Source of the DNA: Bugula neritina
Lineage: Eukaryota > Bryozoa > Gymnolaemata > Cheilostomatida > Bugulidae
Assembly (NCBI GenBank): GCA_964035545.1
Contig: OZ037768.1
Coordinates: forward strand, 9,665,241-9,725,240
Reading direction: 5' to 3'
Length of the DNA stretch: 60,000 bases
The notes beneath the pieces were generated by a model. The model searched no databases and was not told where the DNA came from. It saw only the letters and a list, made by a program, of their open reading frames with translations. Both the position numbers and the translations under genes were made by a program. This document shows, piece by piece, positions 27,554-52,950 of this stretch; the first letter of the stretch is position 1, and every line of letters starts with the position of its first letter.

Positions 27554-30500
27554 ATGGAAATGCATCAACTGTATGATGAAGATTTGTTGGAAAACAAATT
27601 TTTTCAACAGTTTTGCGATATGTGCTCTTCACTTTTCCATGCGGCTGTTGAAAATGAATGGATGGTGAGTTGTCAACATTTCTAAATAGTTTATTATAGA
27701 TTTCACAATGGTTTTCCATCACTTTTTGAAAAAAGAATTGTCCAAGTCTCATTGCATTATTAAGTAAATAGATTTTAGGTAAAAGTGGCACTGGTAAAAA
27801 CGGCACAGGTAATAATGGCACCAATAATAATGGCACAAATGGAAAAGTAGGAAAAAATAGCGCACTGATGTTAAATTTTCCCAAACCCCGAAATCAAACC
27901 CCCAAACCTAAACCCCCAACCCCCACCCCAAACCTTAATATTGAAAGTGTGCCATTTTTATTTACTTTGCCATTTGTGCCATTATTACCTGTGCCATTAT
28001 TACTATGCCATTTTTACCTGTGTCATGTTTACTGGACACCAAGTAAATTATGTAAGATGTTGCTGTATTTATTCTAGATTTGTGTTCCCAAAGTTGGCAC
28101 CTTTGAAGATCACACGCTGACTGAATTAGATTGTATGAGTCATGTGTTAATAGAAGTAGACACTGATCAGTACAGGACTGCCAGTGATAAGGTAATTCAA
28201 TATGCTATTATAATTTAATCAGTTTATTGTTTAACAATTTTGACATTTATTATTGCATACTTGATAGCTGTCTGAACTATGATAAGCAGTCTCTTAAACA
28301 ATTTTTGGCTAACTTTATTGCTGTGTCCTATTAAGTCAATATATGTTCACGTACTCACCTTTATTGTTGTAATATTTTTGGTTCTGACAATAAATTGGTT
28401 ATTTTCTATAATCGAACTGTTCAACTTGCGTTGTGTGTGTTTTCAAACTATGCCCCTGTGTTATTCCTTTTGGCTTAATTTTTCAACAGTGCTTGCTGCC
28501 TCTACCCAAGATTAGAAAGATAGACACTTTTTAGGCTACTAGTAAATATTTTGTAGCACGTTAGCATCAAAGAAAAGGTGATCACACTCGGTGAAGGCTT
28601 TGAAAACACAATACAGGTATGCTACTAGAAAATTGCTACTGGGACACAATTTTACATGCTTTTCTTGTAAAGCAGGTCTTCAGGCTACAAATCAAAAAAG
28701 CCTGGCTGTGTTGATGTCTATTCAACTTATCTTATAACTAATAATTAATATGCTTATTTTATTGCCTCTGAGAATGCTGGAAAATTTGGATATATTTTTC
28801 ATTTTAAAAGTCATATTGTTCTTTCTTTAAAAATGCAATTTAAACAGGCTATTACCAGTACATATTTGACTGCAAAGGTTTTTTGGAAAATTCGACCTTT
28901 GCTTCATATATATACAATTCAGAAGTTCACAGTAACAGTGCACAAATATTTTCAATAGTAAAAAGCAAACTTGTGAAATACTGTTCCTGGAGATTCCTGT
29001 ATGCTTCGGTTTCTTGACTGCTAAAATCACAAAAGACAGTATAGTAGAGTTGAAAGTTTCAGAGTTTTCTTTTCAATTCTCACACACATGATCATCAACA
29101 GTTTTAACCTACCCATTCATCGAGAATTTTTATATGCATCTTGCTCTTATAGAAAATGTCATTACAGAGTTCTATGAAAGTGTACACAGAGATAAATGTA
29201 TTGCAGGTACAAATGTTATTTTCTGAAACATTCTATACCGATTCCCAAAAAAAGTACCAGGTCTGGTGTGTGGACAAACCACTCAGCTTCGAGTGCTCCA
29301 CTCCACTTTCTCTTCAACAATTGCAATCGGCAACCGAGTTTCGAGTTTTGACTGTAGAGGATTCGATAGATTTGCTGTTCACAGGTAAAATGTTGATGGA
29401 AAATAGAAGCTACAATTCATAGACATGGAGTAAATAAAAACTACAATCTAAATGTTGCTTCTTATATAAATAGAAATAATGTTTTTGAAATGTGATTCTG
29501 TATTTTGTAACTACATGGACCATTAGATACCTTTTGTTCTGAAAATAACTTCATGCAGGCTGTATTTCATAATGATATCCTTGCTTCAAAATAGCTCTAT
29601 TTTTAATAAAACTTTTGATATGAAATGTTTAGTTTTGTAAACGGTAATTCTTGTAATAATGTTTGTATATGCTGTTTAACAGGACAAAACTGTTCATTGA
29701 AAAAGACTATTGATAAAATGATTTCTACTCATAAACCTGCGTTGAGTTTCTCAGACAAAAGGACACAGAGTCTCCGGGATCAAATTGACACAATGCACAG
29801 TCTCTTCACAAAATGTCTGCAAGCTGCCTCTAAGGACAGTCAGTTGGTAAATCAAAATCATTTACTTATGGTACACCATAAATACTGCAGCCGGGTAGTA
29901 AATGAGTAAATTGGTGAAATATGAAACACAATTAGTTGGGAGTACATTGCTTTATGTGGGTGTAAATGAGAAAATATAACACACTTTTTGGCGGTATTTG
30001 GAAGTTTTAAAATGGAGATTTGAAGAGAGCAATATCACAGGTTGTAGCTTATTTAAATCTTCATTTAAAACAGGTCAGACTTATAGACTTATAGTAATTT
30101 CACTTTACTTTCTTGTGTAGAAGATTGTATTTATTAATCGTTCTAATTTAGCTTAAAATTTTAATATTTCAAGTACTGCTGTGTATATTTCTGTCTGTTT
30201 ACATATTATACTCATTTTCTTGGAATTTTCTAGAAAAGAAGAATGAGTTTGAACAAGCACATTGCTGATAACTTGCGTGTTTCAGTTGAGGTGAGTTAAG
30301 GTAATGGGGTTCTAGCTGTTTTGTTATAAAAGCATGTTGAAAGTCAAATGTAGCTGTTGACATTGTGAGACAGGCCAGTAGGACTTAAGACTGTGTTGAA
30401 GTACTGGCACAACATGTTGAAGTAGTTCTGTAAGCACTAATTTTATCTTTTCTCATGTTGACAAGCTGGCGACTTTTCGATAATTTATTGCTAGTGTTTA

Positions 30501-33500
30501 ACTTAGGTCACTCCCAACAGCTAACTTGACACAGCTTGGACCAGTCGTTTAGTGAAATTATTGATGGAATTTTTCAGAGAAATTTTATCACTTTTTACAC
30601 ACAAGATGTTTGGGTAACAAAGTGTTTCAACTTTACTTCCATCACATTTTAAAGCTCAAACAGTTTTTAACAGCTAAAGCTAATCAGATCAGCATTATTA
30701 TAAAGTTGTAATTGAATGTTATTTCAGACGTATATAAACAATAAACTGTTTGCGGATCTCTTCAAGTATATCTGTACTGCTGTGGCTAGTGAAGATGCTA
30801 AACTGAACAAGATCAACAGAAACCTCTCTCAAATACAACTCAAAGATTTGGGAATTGTATCAGAATTCAGGTGACTGAGTATACATACAGTATCCTAAGG
30901 ATGTAGTTGTAGTTAGTAGTTCAAGATGTATTCTGTATAATGTATATATGCTATAGTGTGTGCATATCATTAGCATCTACATAATGCCATGCTTTAATGA
31001 AGCTAGTAGTAGTAGTAGTACCTTATTTACTAAAGCCTAGAAAATCATTCTTTTATACTGCACATACAAAGTTAATATTACTTTACGTTTATTTTATACC
31101 ATATGAATAAAAGTTGTTGAAATGATTTTTTTCTCTATTTCAGATGTTACTTTCATACAACTCGTTAAATAAAGTTTGGCAGAGTTGTATTAGTGGTTTC
31201 ATTTCTTACCATATTCTAAGTATTGTAACCTAATATTATGCTCATATGTGTGACTGATAGGAACAGGGAATAAAATGAATTTACTAACAAGTACTTGCTG
31301 CAATATGTATCATATTTTTTTCAATGCTGATAATGTAAGTGCAAGTATCAATAGCCAAAAGCATTAGAACTCAAATTACACATGCTCTATATTATAATGT
31401 AGGCCAAGTGTTGTTTGTGGTATTGTAACGGGCATGCTGATGGTATAAATAAACATTGTTACCTGCAAAAAATAATTATGTAGTTTGAATTTGTGATAGA
31501 GTTGATAGTAGCCTTTTACATTGATTAAGAATGCAAAAGAGAAGAAATTATTTGGTCACTATTTTCATCATGCTGTTTCATGTACCACAATTGTGATGAT
31601 TCTAAGAAGGTGTTCATATTTATCACGTTAGGTCTAACGTACCCAAGGCACGCCGAGAACTTCTCGAATTTGTTTCTCAACGTACGCCAATTGCCAAAAT
31701 GATTTCCGTGAAGAAGATCATCACAGCTTTGATGCAAAGTCCTAGGAATGCTCAAGGTGAATAAATGTTATACAATATATACATGAATATAAGAAGTACA
31801 TGTAACATTTCAAATTATAAGAAAATAAAAGTGCAAGCAGAGGCTGAGAGTAGTCTGAATTGAGTTATGGTACATGTACCACCTTGCTCATTGAACTCAG
31901 TTCGCCTGTCAGAAATACTTCCAACTGAAGGTTGCTTAGGCATCAACAACCTCCACCAAGGAGGTTGCATCGTTTGCCATTGGACAACCCAAGTAGTTTT
32001 CTGGTTAGCCCATACTAATAACTGCACTCTCCATCTCGTGAGATTGAAGACTACCTCAGACCTTCCCAGGGATAGACTGTCAAGTCAACACCTAGAAGCA
32101 AGCATTCAACCTCTGCCTTTCTGAAGCAAATTTTTATTCTAATATATATCCACAGTACATAATAATAAATCAGCTAGTGTGAATAATTTTAAAAGTTTTG
32201 GATATTGTATTATATTGGTGTGTAATTAATTTTTTGCACCATCCCTGTGTATATCAACTGATAGTCAAATATGCACCACCAACTACAGTTTAAACTACAA
32301 TTATTAGTGATAAATAGTAGTTTGCGATATTAAGGGGAGATAACTCCATATTTTTAGAACTTGAGCCTCTTACAGCTGATGATTTGATTCCGATGTTGGT
32401 GTTTCTTATTGTGCAATCTTCAATTCCAAATTGGTAAGTATTTTCTGTCAGTCAAATAACAAGTGAATTATCATTGTATTTTTATATATAATATGTTTAT
32501 CTCAAAATAATTGTTTCCTATATAATGTAACTGTCCTTCAGTATGTATAAGTATTAATGTCAAAGGATGTTATTTTTCATTTTGTTAACTATTCTTAAAA
32601 GCTACTGGTCTATATCCAATGGTTTGAGTCCTATGTAGTTATTTATTTTTAGGTCAGCGAATTTTGAGTATATGACACAGTTTCACTTTTCTAAATCATA
32701 CACAGATGAATACTCCTTCTACTTGTCCACTTTGGAAGCGGCTATTTTTTTTATCAAATCAGGAGAGTTAAATAAGCTCTTGTCTGCGGATAGCTCGAAG
32801 GTAAAACTTCTACGGGTAGCACATCATCAATGTATAGCTTAAAATTTGGGTGCAGTAGTTTTGTTATTGCTTGTCTCTCATTTTACACTTTTGAATGTCT
32901 GGATATGGCCAGGAAGAATATATTTCTTTTAGAAATGATGTACTTAATAATTAAAGCATTCAATAGACTGGGATTTAAAGCTGAAAGTAGAATATCGGGG
33001 GCTGTTTACTTGTTTCTTTTTAGTTAGTGACTTGTGTGATATTTTATGATGCTTCGGCTATGTTTATGATACTCAATTTTAATTGGATAGACGACTCCAA
33101 ACTCGTGCTTGAAACTCTAATCAAACTGTTAATTAAATGCAGTTGTGCGTTTCTGACAAAGATACACTAGTCAACATTTCTTCAACCATATAGGTTTTTC
33201 CGCTACAATTAGCTGTTACAATATTTCGATTAGTTATACTTACAGTTTGCATAAGTATGGGAATAATATTCTTATTTAGAAGCCTATTATCTCCACCAGA
33301 GCTGGATCACCATATTCTAAAACATCCCAGATGGATATTCTATTTGAGGTTAGTAAATAATCCCAGCTCATTTAAATATAATGAATGCATTAAGTTTGTG
33401 AATGGTGAGTATCATAGCTGGTTGATTCAGCTGTAAGCATATTTTTGTACACTTAGCACGGATATTTCATGTTCAGTTAGAGATTAGACAGTTTTTATTT

Positions 33501-36500
33501 GGACTAGTTGATGAACTAAACTATTACATATATTACATTAAGTGTAGCTTACATATGTAATAATTTATGTTTATGTGTTCTTGTACTTGAAACTTACTTT
33601 TGCTGAAACGTATTCATGAGATGTACTATACCTGTAAACATATATAAGTAGTTTACATGTCTCCAGGATATTCCTGTAGAGTGATTTACTGACTATGTGT
33701 TATAGCACATAAGGTGTGGCGACGTAGATCAGGTGCGTAATGTATTGGAGCAAGTAGACGAAGCAGAGGCAGAGAGAGTTAGTAAATGTCACCCACTGTG
33801 TTCCTGTGATCTGTGTGAAAAAGGGGGAGGTGACGAGGACTCCCCTCACCGAGCTCATGTTACTGTGTTCTCTAGAGATGATAGAGGCTACACTGGTATG
33901 TTTGATTTTTCTAACTCACATGCTCTGCCCAATATTTGTATGCATGTGGCCAAGAACATATTAATTATCAACGGTTCTGTAACAGTTTTGCTACTTCTTA
34001 CTTGGGCTTATAAAATTGCAAAAATGTCGCATTTAATAAGCAAGCGCTTTGAATAAATACATACCTTGAAAATTCAATGTTTGATTTAAACCTACTCTGT
34101 TTGGTTGTGACAGCGATGCACCAGGCTGCTCTATACGGACAGGCTGAGGTGATAGAGTTCCTGAAGAGTTGTGGAGGAGTAGTCAGTGCTACAGACTATC
34201 ACAGCTCTACTCCATTACACGTGTCATGTCAGAAGGGTCATCAGAGTGCTGTCGTACGTAGCAGCAGCGGCAGCATGCTTGCCAATGTTTATATATTTGT
34301 GTTTAGACACTGTTTTATATGAATATATATTTTTGCCAACTTTTTACTGTACTTCTATCTTCTGTATTTCGTGTGGCATTTAAAGCTAAGTTATGAAAAG
34401 TTACACACATGGCTTAACAAAATTTTATATGCTTTGTGCATCATACAATGTTGTGTATACAATAGGTTTTATTGCATTACGTAAACATTGGTTATATTAT
34501 ATTATATATGTTATATGCTACACACAATCTAATGCAGATGATACTAATTGACTGTGGGGCTGACGTAAATGCTGCTGACAATGATGGTAACAGACCTTTA
34601 CACATGGCAACGCTCAACGGCCATGAAGATGTTAGTGCATAGAATTTCACTATTTTTTTCTGTGTGCCTTTATCAAAGCCGCAACTAAATACTTTTAATT
34701 ATTTTATTGTAACAAGTCTTTCCAATGCCTAACTGTGCAATTTATTTGTGCTTGTTTGTTTTCATTAATAATTTGTTGTTTATATTTTATCAGTAAATAA
34801 TTTTTATTCTCAAAATTCCCTTGATCTCTATTGCAGTGTGTCAAAGCTCTCATATATCAATCACTGCCAAATACTCTAGATATCAATGTGGCTAATGAGC
34901 GAGGTGACACAGCCCTACATATTGCTGCAAAGTGGAGTTACGGTATGTTGAAATGTAGTCATTTTTAAAGTATGTCGGCTTTTTTATCACAAAGAAGCCT
35001 GAAAGATTCCAACCAGCATCTTGCACACTGATATATTCTATAATACATGAATCTCCAGAAAGACATTGTGTACACATATTCAACACATTTACCCTCCTAT
35101 ATTATGGAAGTTTTTCAGCTAGGCAGGTTAGAAGAATCTCAAGCTTTGTAATTATATGAAAAAGAATGTAAGAGAGAAACTTTAAAAATTCTTATATACT
35201 GGAGGATCTAATTATGCAAAGTTTGAAACATTGGAAATATTGTGGGTAAAAAGCATGTGTAATAGCAACTTTAATAGCAAACCGCTTCAATGTGATTTTT
35301 AAACTGTACCTGTGTATATCAACTGGTAGTCAAACATATGCTAACCATCGTTGTAACAACAGTTATGTGTGTTAATTAGTAGTTTGGGATGTTAAAGGGA
35401 GATAACTCCATATGTTTTAAGCTTGAGCCTCTTGCACCTTACAGCTTAACTCATCATTGATTTGTTTAAAAATGTATGAAATCTTAATTAGCTCATTATT
35501 TGTGGATCAGTTAAACCTTGTTCTACAATATAAACCATACCTTTATTCGGTAAGTTTTTTCTTTTTTTCAGCACAACATAGTATGTTTTTAAACAGCAAG
35601 TTTTATATCTTGGTTCATTACACTTTAACACCTAAAATTATTTTCTGGTTAATTTTATTGTTTCGCACTATAACTATCATCATTCTATTTCTCACAGCTT
35701 GTGGTTTCGTATTTTATAATTATATTACTCTATATATTTTAACTTCATTATATTATTCTTTTTGAAATTAAACAGAAGCAATAACAGACCTACTGCTGGA
35801 ACATGGGGCGTGGCCTGAAGCGCGTAACCGGAGGAATGCAACTCCCATGATGCTTGTATCTGACGGGGCGATTGCTCAGCTCCTAACTAATGCTATTAAA
35901 ATGTCTCAACAACGAGCTAATGATGGTTTCATTGACGTATCTCAGGTGAAACCTGTTTGTTGAAACATGATTTAACAAATAATAGAAAGATTATAATGAC
36001 ATGGATAATCTTGTAGACTATAATTATATGGATAATATTTAAAGTGTATTTCATGTGATAATTTCTCACGTGTTAGATGCATTCAGCGACTCCCCCAGTC
36101 TATGAACCACCCGAGACTCAGTCTCTAAGTGTAAAACCCGCTGCCGCATCTCAAAGTAAAGTCAGCAAGAAAGTGCAGAAGTTTCTTCGTGCAGTTTCAG
36201 ATTCTGATGTCAATATGGTAAGTGATTTGATGTAAGAGTTAGAAAATGTAATGTGTAATATATTGCAGGGTTTTTTTTATTATTATGTACTTTATAATTA
36301 TAATTGCATAATTATAGTTTATACATGTGCTAGGTGCTTTTATTGTTGAAAAATTTTGTTTAAATTCCAAATAAATGACAGCAAAGTTCAAATTTTCCGC
36401 TGAGTTATATTTGTCATTTACTTAACGTTGTGTTTTCTGCATTTTTAAAAATAAATTTGATAATTTAAGGTATATGTGTATTACAGAAAGGAATCTTTTT

Positions 36501-39361
36501 ATTAGTGTAATGTTTTACACTATTTGCTGTCAGAACACTTGTCTCATTTACATAGAAATTCTACACAGAAGCAGTAATATTGTTATTTTATTACTATCTA
36601 GAGTAGTTCTAAGATTTGTGTTTTGCTTTATATTCGACATGTGACATGTTTTGATAGATGAAACACCTCATGGGCTGGTCTGAACCCGAGTATGACTCAT
36701 CTGACGTAACTGATGATGACGACAAGGAGTTGTGTCACCCTCTGTGTCAGTGTAAGAGGTGTGCACCTACTCAAAAGGTTCGTCTACTTATCTGGTAATT
36801 TATCGGTTTAATTAATTCAGCAGAATGGTTTATGATAACTTGTTATTACTCAGTGAAGCTTCAAAAGAAAAATTAACTAAGGTTACTACTAACCAAGCAA
36901 TATTATTGCTTGGTTAGTAGTAATTGATGATGTTCTTATTGTGGTGCCAGTTGTTGATGCAGCAGAAATCTGGTGAATATAAACATTTAAATTCCGTTTT
37001 TTGTTGAAAAATGATGTCAACATTGAATATACGTTTTGTGTAAATGGAATATAAATAACTGAAATGTGATGGATTATTGCTGATCCTGACAGCAGTGTTG
37101 TGTGACGTTTTAATCAAGACAACTTTTGTTTGTTTTGTACAGAAACAAGCCTCAATAATCGACATCAACGCTGGGGATGAGCAAGGGAGAACAGCTTTGC
37201 ATATTGCAGTGGAGAGATCAAATGTGGAGATTATAAGTTTGTTGTTAGAGAAGCATTTGGAGGTCAATTGCAAGACGAATTTAGTTCAGTTCACTCCTCT
37301 TCACATAGCTTGTCAGCAGCTTACACCCCACAAGGAGGTAGTTGAGTTGTTTAGTCTAACTATACATTATAAATCAACCAGTGACTGCTTACAGACATTA
37401 TTAACTTGCTGCATGTTTTCATTTTGATTATGAGTGTCCCTGAAGTGAGATGTTTAATGGTGAAATTTACCACAATTGCTCTACAATCAATGAACTTCCA
37501 CGTGACATTGAATGCTTTATAGTCTCTTGCCATAACTTCTGAAACATGAAAGTTATTGTATGGTAACACGAGACTGTGGTTGATAAATATATACCAAAAC
37601 TTCAAAGGTGTGCAAAAATTAGTATTTCTAATGGCTAAGCCTTCACAAATGCTGGCACTTGAAATAGAAACATTTTCATGCTGCCTGTTTAGAAGTCAAC
37701 AGTTTAGACAAGTGTCAACATTGTCCCAACCTGATGGACAAATGTGCTGTAAAGAATATTATTTGATGTTGGATATAATTTGTAGACTGTGGAGATGCTA
37801 ATAAAGCATGGTGCTAAAGTCAACTGTAAGGATTGCAATGGTCGCACTCCACTACATTTCTCCAGTCAAACCGGATCCGTTGCCATAACCCAGCTTTTAC
37901 TTGAGGTGTTTATTTAAAGTTTGTAGTATTCATACCTTGTAGTATGTTAGTTTTGGTAGCAAGCTTTCTTGGTTTGACATACTCAGGTAAACGTTAATCA
38001 TATTAGAGTAGATAAAATATAATCACTTGTTTTCAATAACCAAAACCCTAGAACTTCATATCAAAAGCTCACTATTTTATGTTTTCTACTGATTTGCAAA
38101 AATTCACTGGTATTGTTGCTTAATTTTCCAACTGTATTGAGTTTTACTTTTACAGTCTAATGCCAACATTGACGTTATGAATATCAGAGGTAACACACCA
38201 CTGCATGAAGCTTGCAAAGTTAATAATACAGAAATAGTTCATTTACTGCTTCACTATCGCGCCAATCCAACTTTAACCAACAAGAATGGGTTGACAGCTA
38301 TACAGTTGACCAGTAACTCCAAAATAATTCAAATCATAACATATGCCCTTGATAGATGGAGAGAACAGCAGGCACCTGCTAAGGGCTGCCAACTACCCAC
38401 TCATGTCACTCCTGTAAAGGAGCAGCATACTTCAGGTAGTGCAAAGTTTATTTTAGGAATTTATAAGTATCATGTTGGTGCTATGATTAGTTTATAAGAA
38501 TGTAGTTAGATATTAGTTTCATTATTCAGAATTTTTTCCATGCACAAATATAAGAGTTTCAGGGATATATCAACATTTTAGGCACATTTTTTACAGTATG
38601 AAAGTCTTAGCATGTATATAATCTTGAGTTTGACTCACTCTTGAAAATGTTAGCTTTTCATAATTAATGCATTTTATGAAACTTTCTGAACACTATTATT
38701 ACTAAATATGAGTCAAATCCATGTTTTTTGTTAAAAAGTACCTTCTCTAATTGTAGCTGTGGCTAAAAGTGATGCCAATACCTGCAAAAACACACAGCGG
38801 CAGCATCTGTTTGCAGCTCTTGAGGCAAATGATCAACAAAAGTTAAAGCTATTGTTTTCATCAATTGGTTCGTTTAATAGGAGCTCTTTGCGCCGTACTA
38901 TTACTAGAGACCGAAGTTCCCCATTACTTAATATTGATAAATTTGATAAGTCAAAAGTCTTATCTTCAAACCACGCGGTCAATGCTGCTGGCTATATGAG
39001 GAAGTGTGTAACAGGTGATATCCACAGTACAAGACAGTGTGTATCAGGTGATATCCACAGTACAGGACCATCTATATCAGGTGGTATCAGCAGTACCGCA
39101 CAGTGTGTATCAGGTGATATCCACAGTACAGGACAGTGTGTATCAGGTGATATTCACAGTACAGGACAGTGTGTATCAGGTGATATCAGCAGCTCAAGAC
39201 AGTCTATTGCTGAGATGGTTACGAATTCAACACAATCATCAATGATGGAAGATAAAAACGAACCCCCAGAATGTGATTTTCATCTAAACTTACATAATCA
39301 AACTGAATGTGAGAACTCTGAAACTGAAAGTGTTGATGGACTCATGGCTTCTCAGTACTAA
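27554..39361 (+). CDS. ANKRD27: ANKRD27 (VARP) orthologue: VPS9-domain Rab GEF and retromer/VAMP7-binding ankyrin protein
   Basis: An endosomal sorting protein: by family knowledge a Rab21 GEF and Rab32/38, VAMP7 and retromer (VPS29) binder. Coding exons: 27554-27664, 28078-28191, 28557-28616, 29207-29384, 29683-29846, 30234-30290, 30728-30870, 31632-31756, 32358-32433, 32653-32800, 33280-33348, 33706-33895, 34114-34253, 34538-34630, 34837-34942, 35776-35945, 36077-36217, 36658-36777, 37143-37337, 37786-37905, 38156-38435, 38757-39361. Phases join to about 1,134 aa (human about 1,050). The N-terminus has the diagnostic LYDEDLLENKFF. The VPS9 domain is at about 229-375 (TADDLIPMLVFLIVQ). Ankyrin blocks are at about 475-620 and 740-925. 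Between and before them are two CHPLCxCxxC motifs (about 443-452 and 721-730), the Zn-fingernails known to bind VPS29. The start has a good context (CCAAAATGG); an upstream in-frame ATG at 27485 lies before a probable acceptor. The C-terminal tail carries a private 11-residue repeat. Confidence 0.96.
27781..28030. repeat. Inverted minisatellite flanking a C-rich (G-quadruplex-capable) core, ANKRD27 intron 1
   Basis: The left part (about 27781-27845) carries units such as GGCACAGGTAATAAT. The right part (about 27949-28026) carries the reverse complement (ATTATTACCTGTGCC). Between them, about 27882-27935, are several runs of four or five C, which on the minus strand are G-runs separated by short loops. 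The array ends about 50 nt before exon 2. Confidence 0.75.
32246..32380 (+). repeat. Duplicated segment, copy A (end of ANKRD27 intron 8 and start of exon 9)
   Basis: About 135 bp from CTGTGTATATCAACTG through GGGGAGATAACTCCATAT to the first bases of exon 9 (TTGAGCCTCTTACAGCT). It matches 35309-35447. This copy contains the working acceptor at 32356-32357. Confidence 0.75.
35309..35447 (+). repeat. Duplicated segment, copy B (ANKRD27 intron 15)
   Basis: A diverged copy of 32246-32380, with the same GTGTATATCAACTG start, the same GGGAGATAACTCCATAT block and a TTGAGCCTCTTGCACC remnant of the exon-9 start. Similarity fades after about 20-30 bases of the exon, so it carries no complete exon. Confidence 0.7.
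36883..36923. other. Perfect 19-bp hairpin with 3-nt loop in an ANKRD27 intron
   Basis: The arms 36883-36901 (TTACTACTAACCAAGCAAT) and 36905-36923 are exact reverse complements with loop ATT. It lies in the intron between exons 36658-36777 and 37143-37337. The arm includes TACTAAC, a consensus branch-site sequence, at 36886-36892. Confidence 0.85.
39002..39199 (+). repeat. Coding minisatellite: six 33-bp units in the ANKRD27 last exon
   Basis: Six in-frame copies of an 11-codon unit, consensus QCVSGDIHSTG, form part of the C-terminal tail. Units 2, 4 and 5 are almost identical in DNA, while units 1, 3 and 6 have diverged. Human VARP has no such repeat that I recognise. The high DNA identity points to recent expansion. 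Confidence 0.9.
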
Positions 39362-39608
39362 TTTTAGAATTGATTTATTTGACTCTATATAATATGTCTA
39401 CATCATTAGGAGCAGCTGTGTAATATTACATAGCAAGTACCTCTATTAATTCCTTTCAGGTTTAGGAATAGCACCCAGTACACTTGTACTCAGACTTTTT
39501 CTAAGTTCTAAAGCTATTTTTTTAGCATTGTTGAGGTCGCCAGGGCTTCTTGCTGCTCACCAGAACTGTGACTATACATAATATATGTGTAAGGTATTTA
39601 TGGAAATA

Positions 39609-39614
39609 TTTATT
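39609..39614 (-). terminator. Possible polyadenylation signal (AATAAA) for the GPR158-like gene
   Basis: TTTATT on the plus strand reads AATAAA on the minus strand, 356 bp beyond the GPR158-like stop codon. A further AATAAA-type site lies near 39369. Which is used cannot be told from sequence. Confidence 0.35.
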
Positions 39615-39929
39615 ACTATTGTTTACAATGCAATAGCACTTCTCAAAATTCACAAATATTAGTCACATATCATAAGAGTTTGAGCATGTTGTTTAGTTTA
39701 AACCACCACAGCACTGACTTGCCTAGCAATATGGAATGAACATTTTCCAACCAAGAAGAACACATAAAACCATATAAAAATACATTTGAAGCTATGTATG
39801 TATTTCAACCATTTTTAAAAGTCATGTAAAATTATGTATGTGAAACAGAACGTAGCTTCTGTTGTAATGCTGATATTAATCTAATGTTTACAATCACATT
39901 TGCTAACATTATAGTTTACAATATCTATC

Positions 39930-39935
39930 ATTAAA
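39930..39935 (+). terminator. Possible polyadenylation signal (ATTAAA) for ANKRD27
   Basis: This is the only signal-like hexamer I noticed between the ANKRD27 stop codon and the converging gene's coding region, 569 bp after the stop. If used, the two 3' UTRs would overlap. Confidence 0.3.
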
Positions 39936-39969
39936 TTAGAGTTGAACAGTGTTGCCACAGTCAAATATT

Positions 39970-52930
<12,961 letters not shown>

Positions 52931-52938
52931 CACTCTAG

Positions 52939-52950
52939 TTACATCAACAT
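52939..52950 (-). promoter_or_regulatory. Three-codon upstream ORF before the GPR158-like start
   Basis: An ATG at 52950 reads Met-Leu-Met-stop and ends 8 nt before the main ATG at 52930. If the transcript begins upstream of it, such a minimal uORF would reduce initiation at the main start. The transcript start is unknown. Confidence 0.4.

Noticed and set aside
27546-28077. Pro/Val/Leu-rich open frames on both strands
   Set aside because: They translate the inverted GGCAC minisatellite and C-rich core within ANKRD27 intron 1.
39002-39199. CRISPR-like regular repeat
   Set aside because: The 33-bp units are contiguous with no spacers and lie in frame inside a coding exon of an animal gene.
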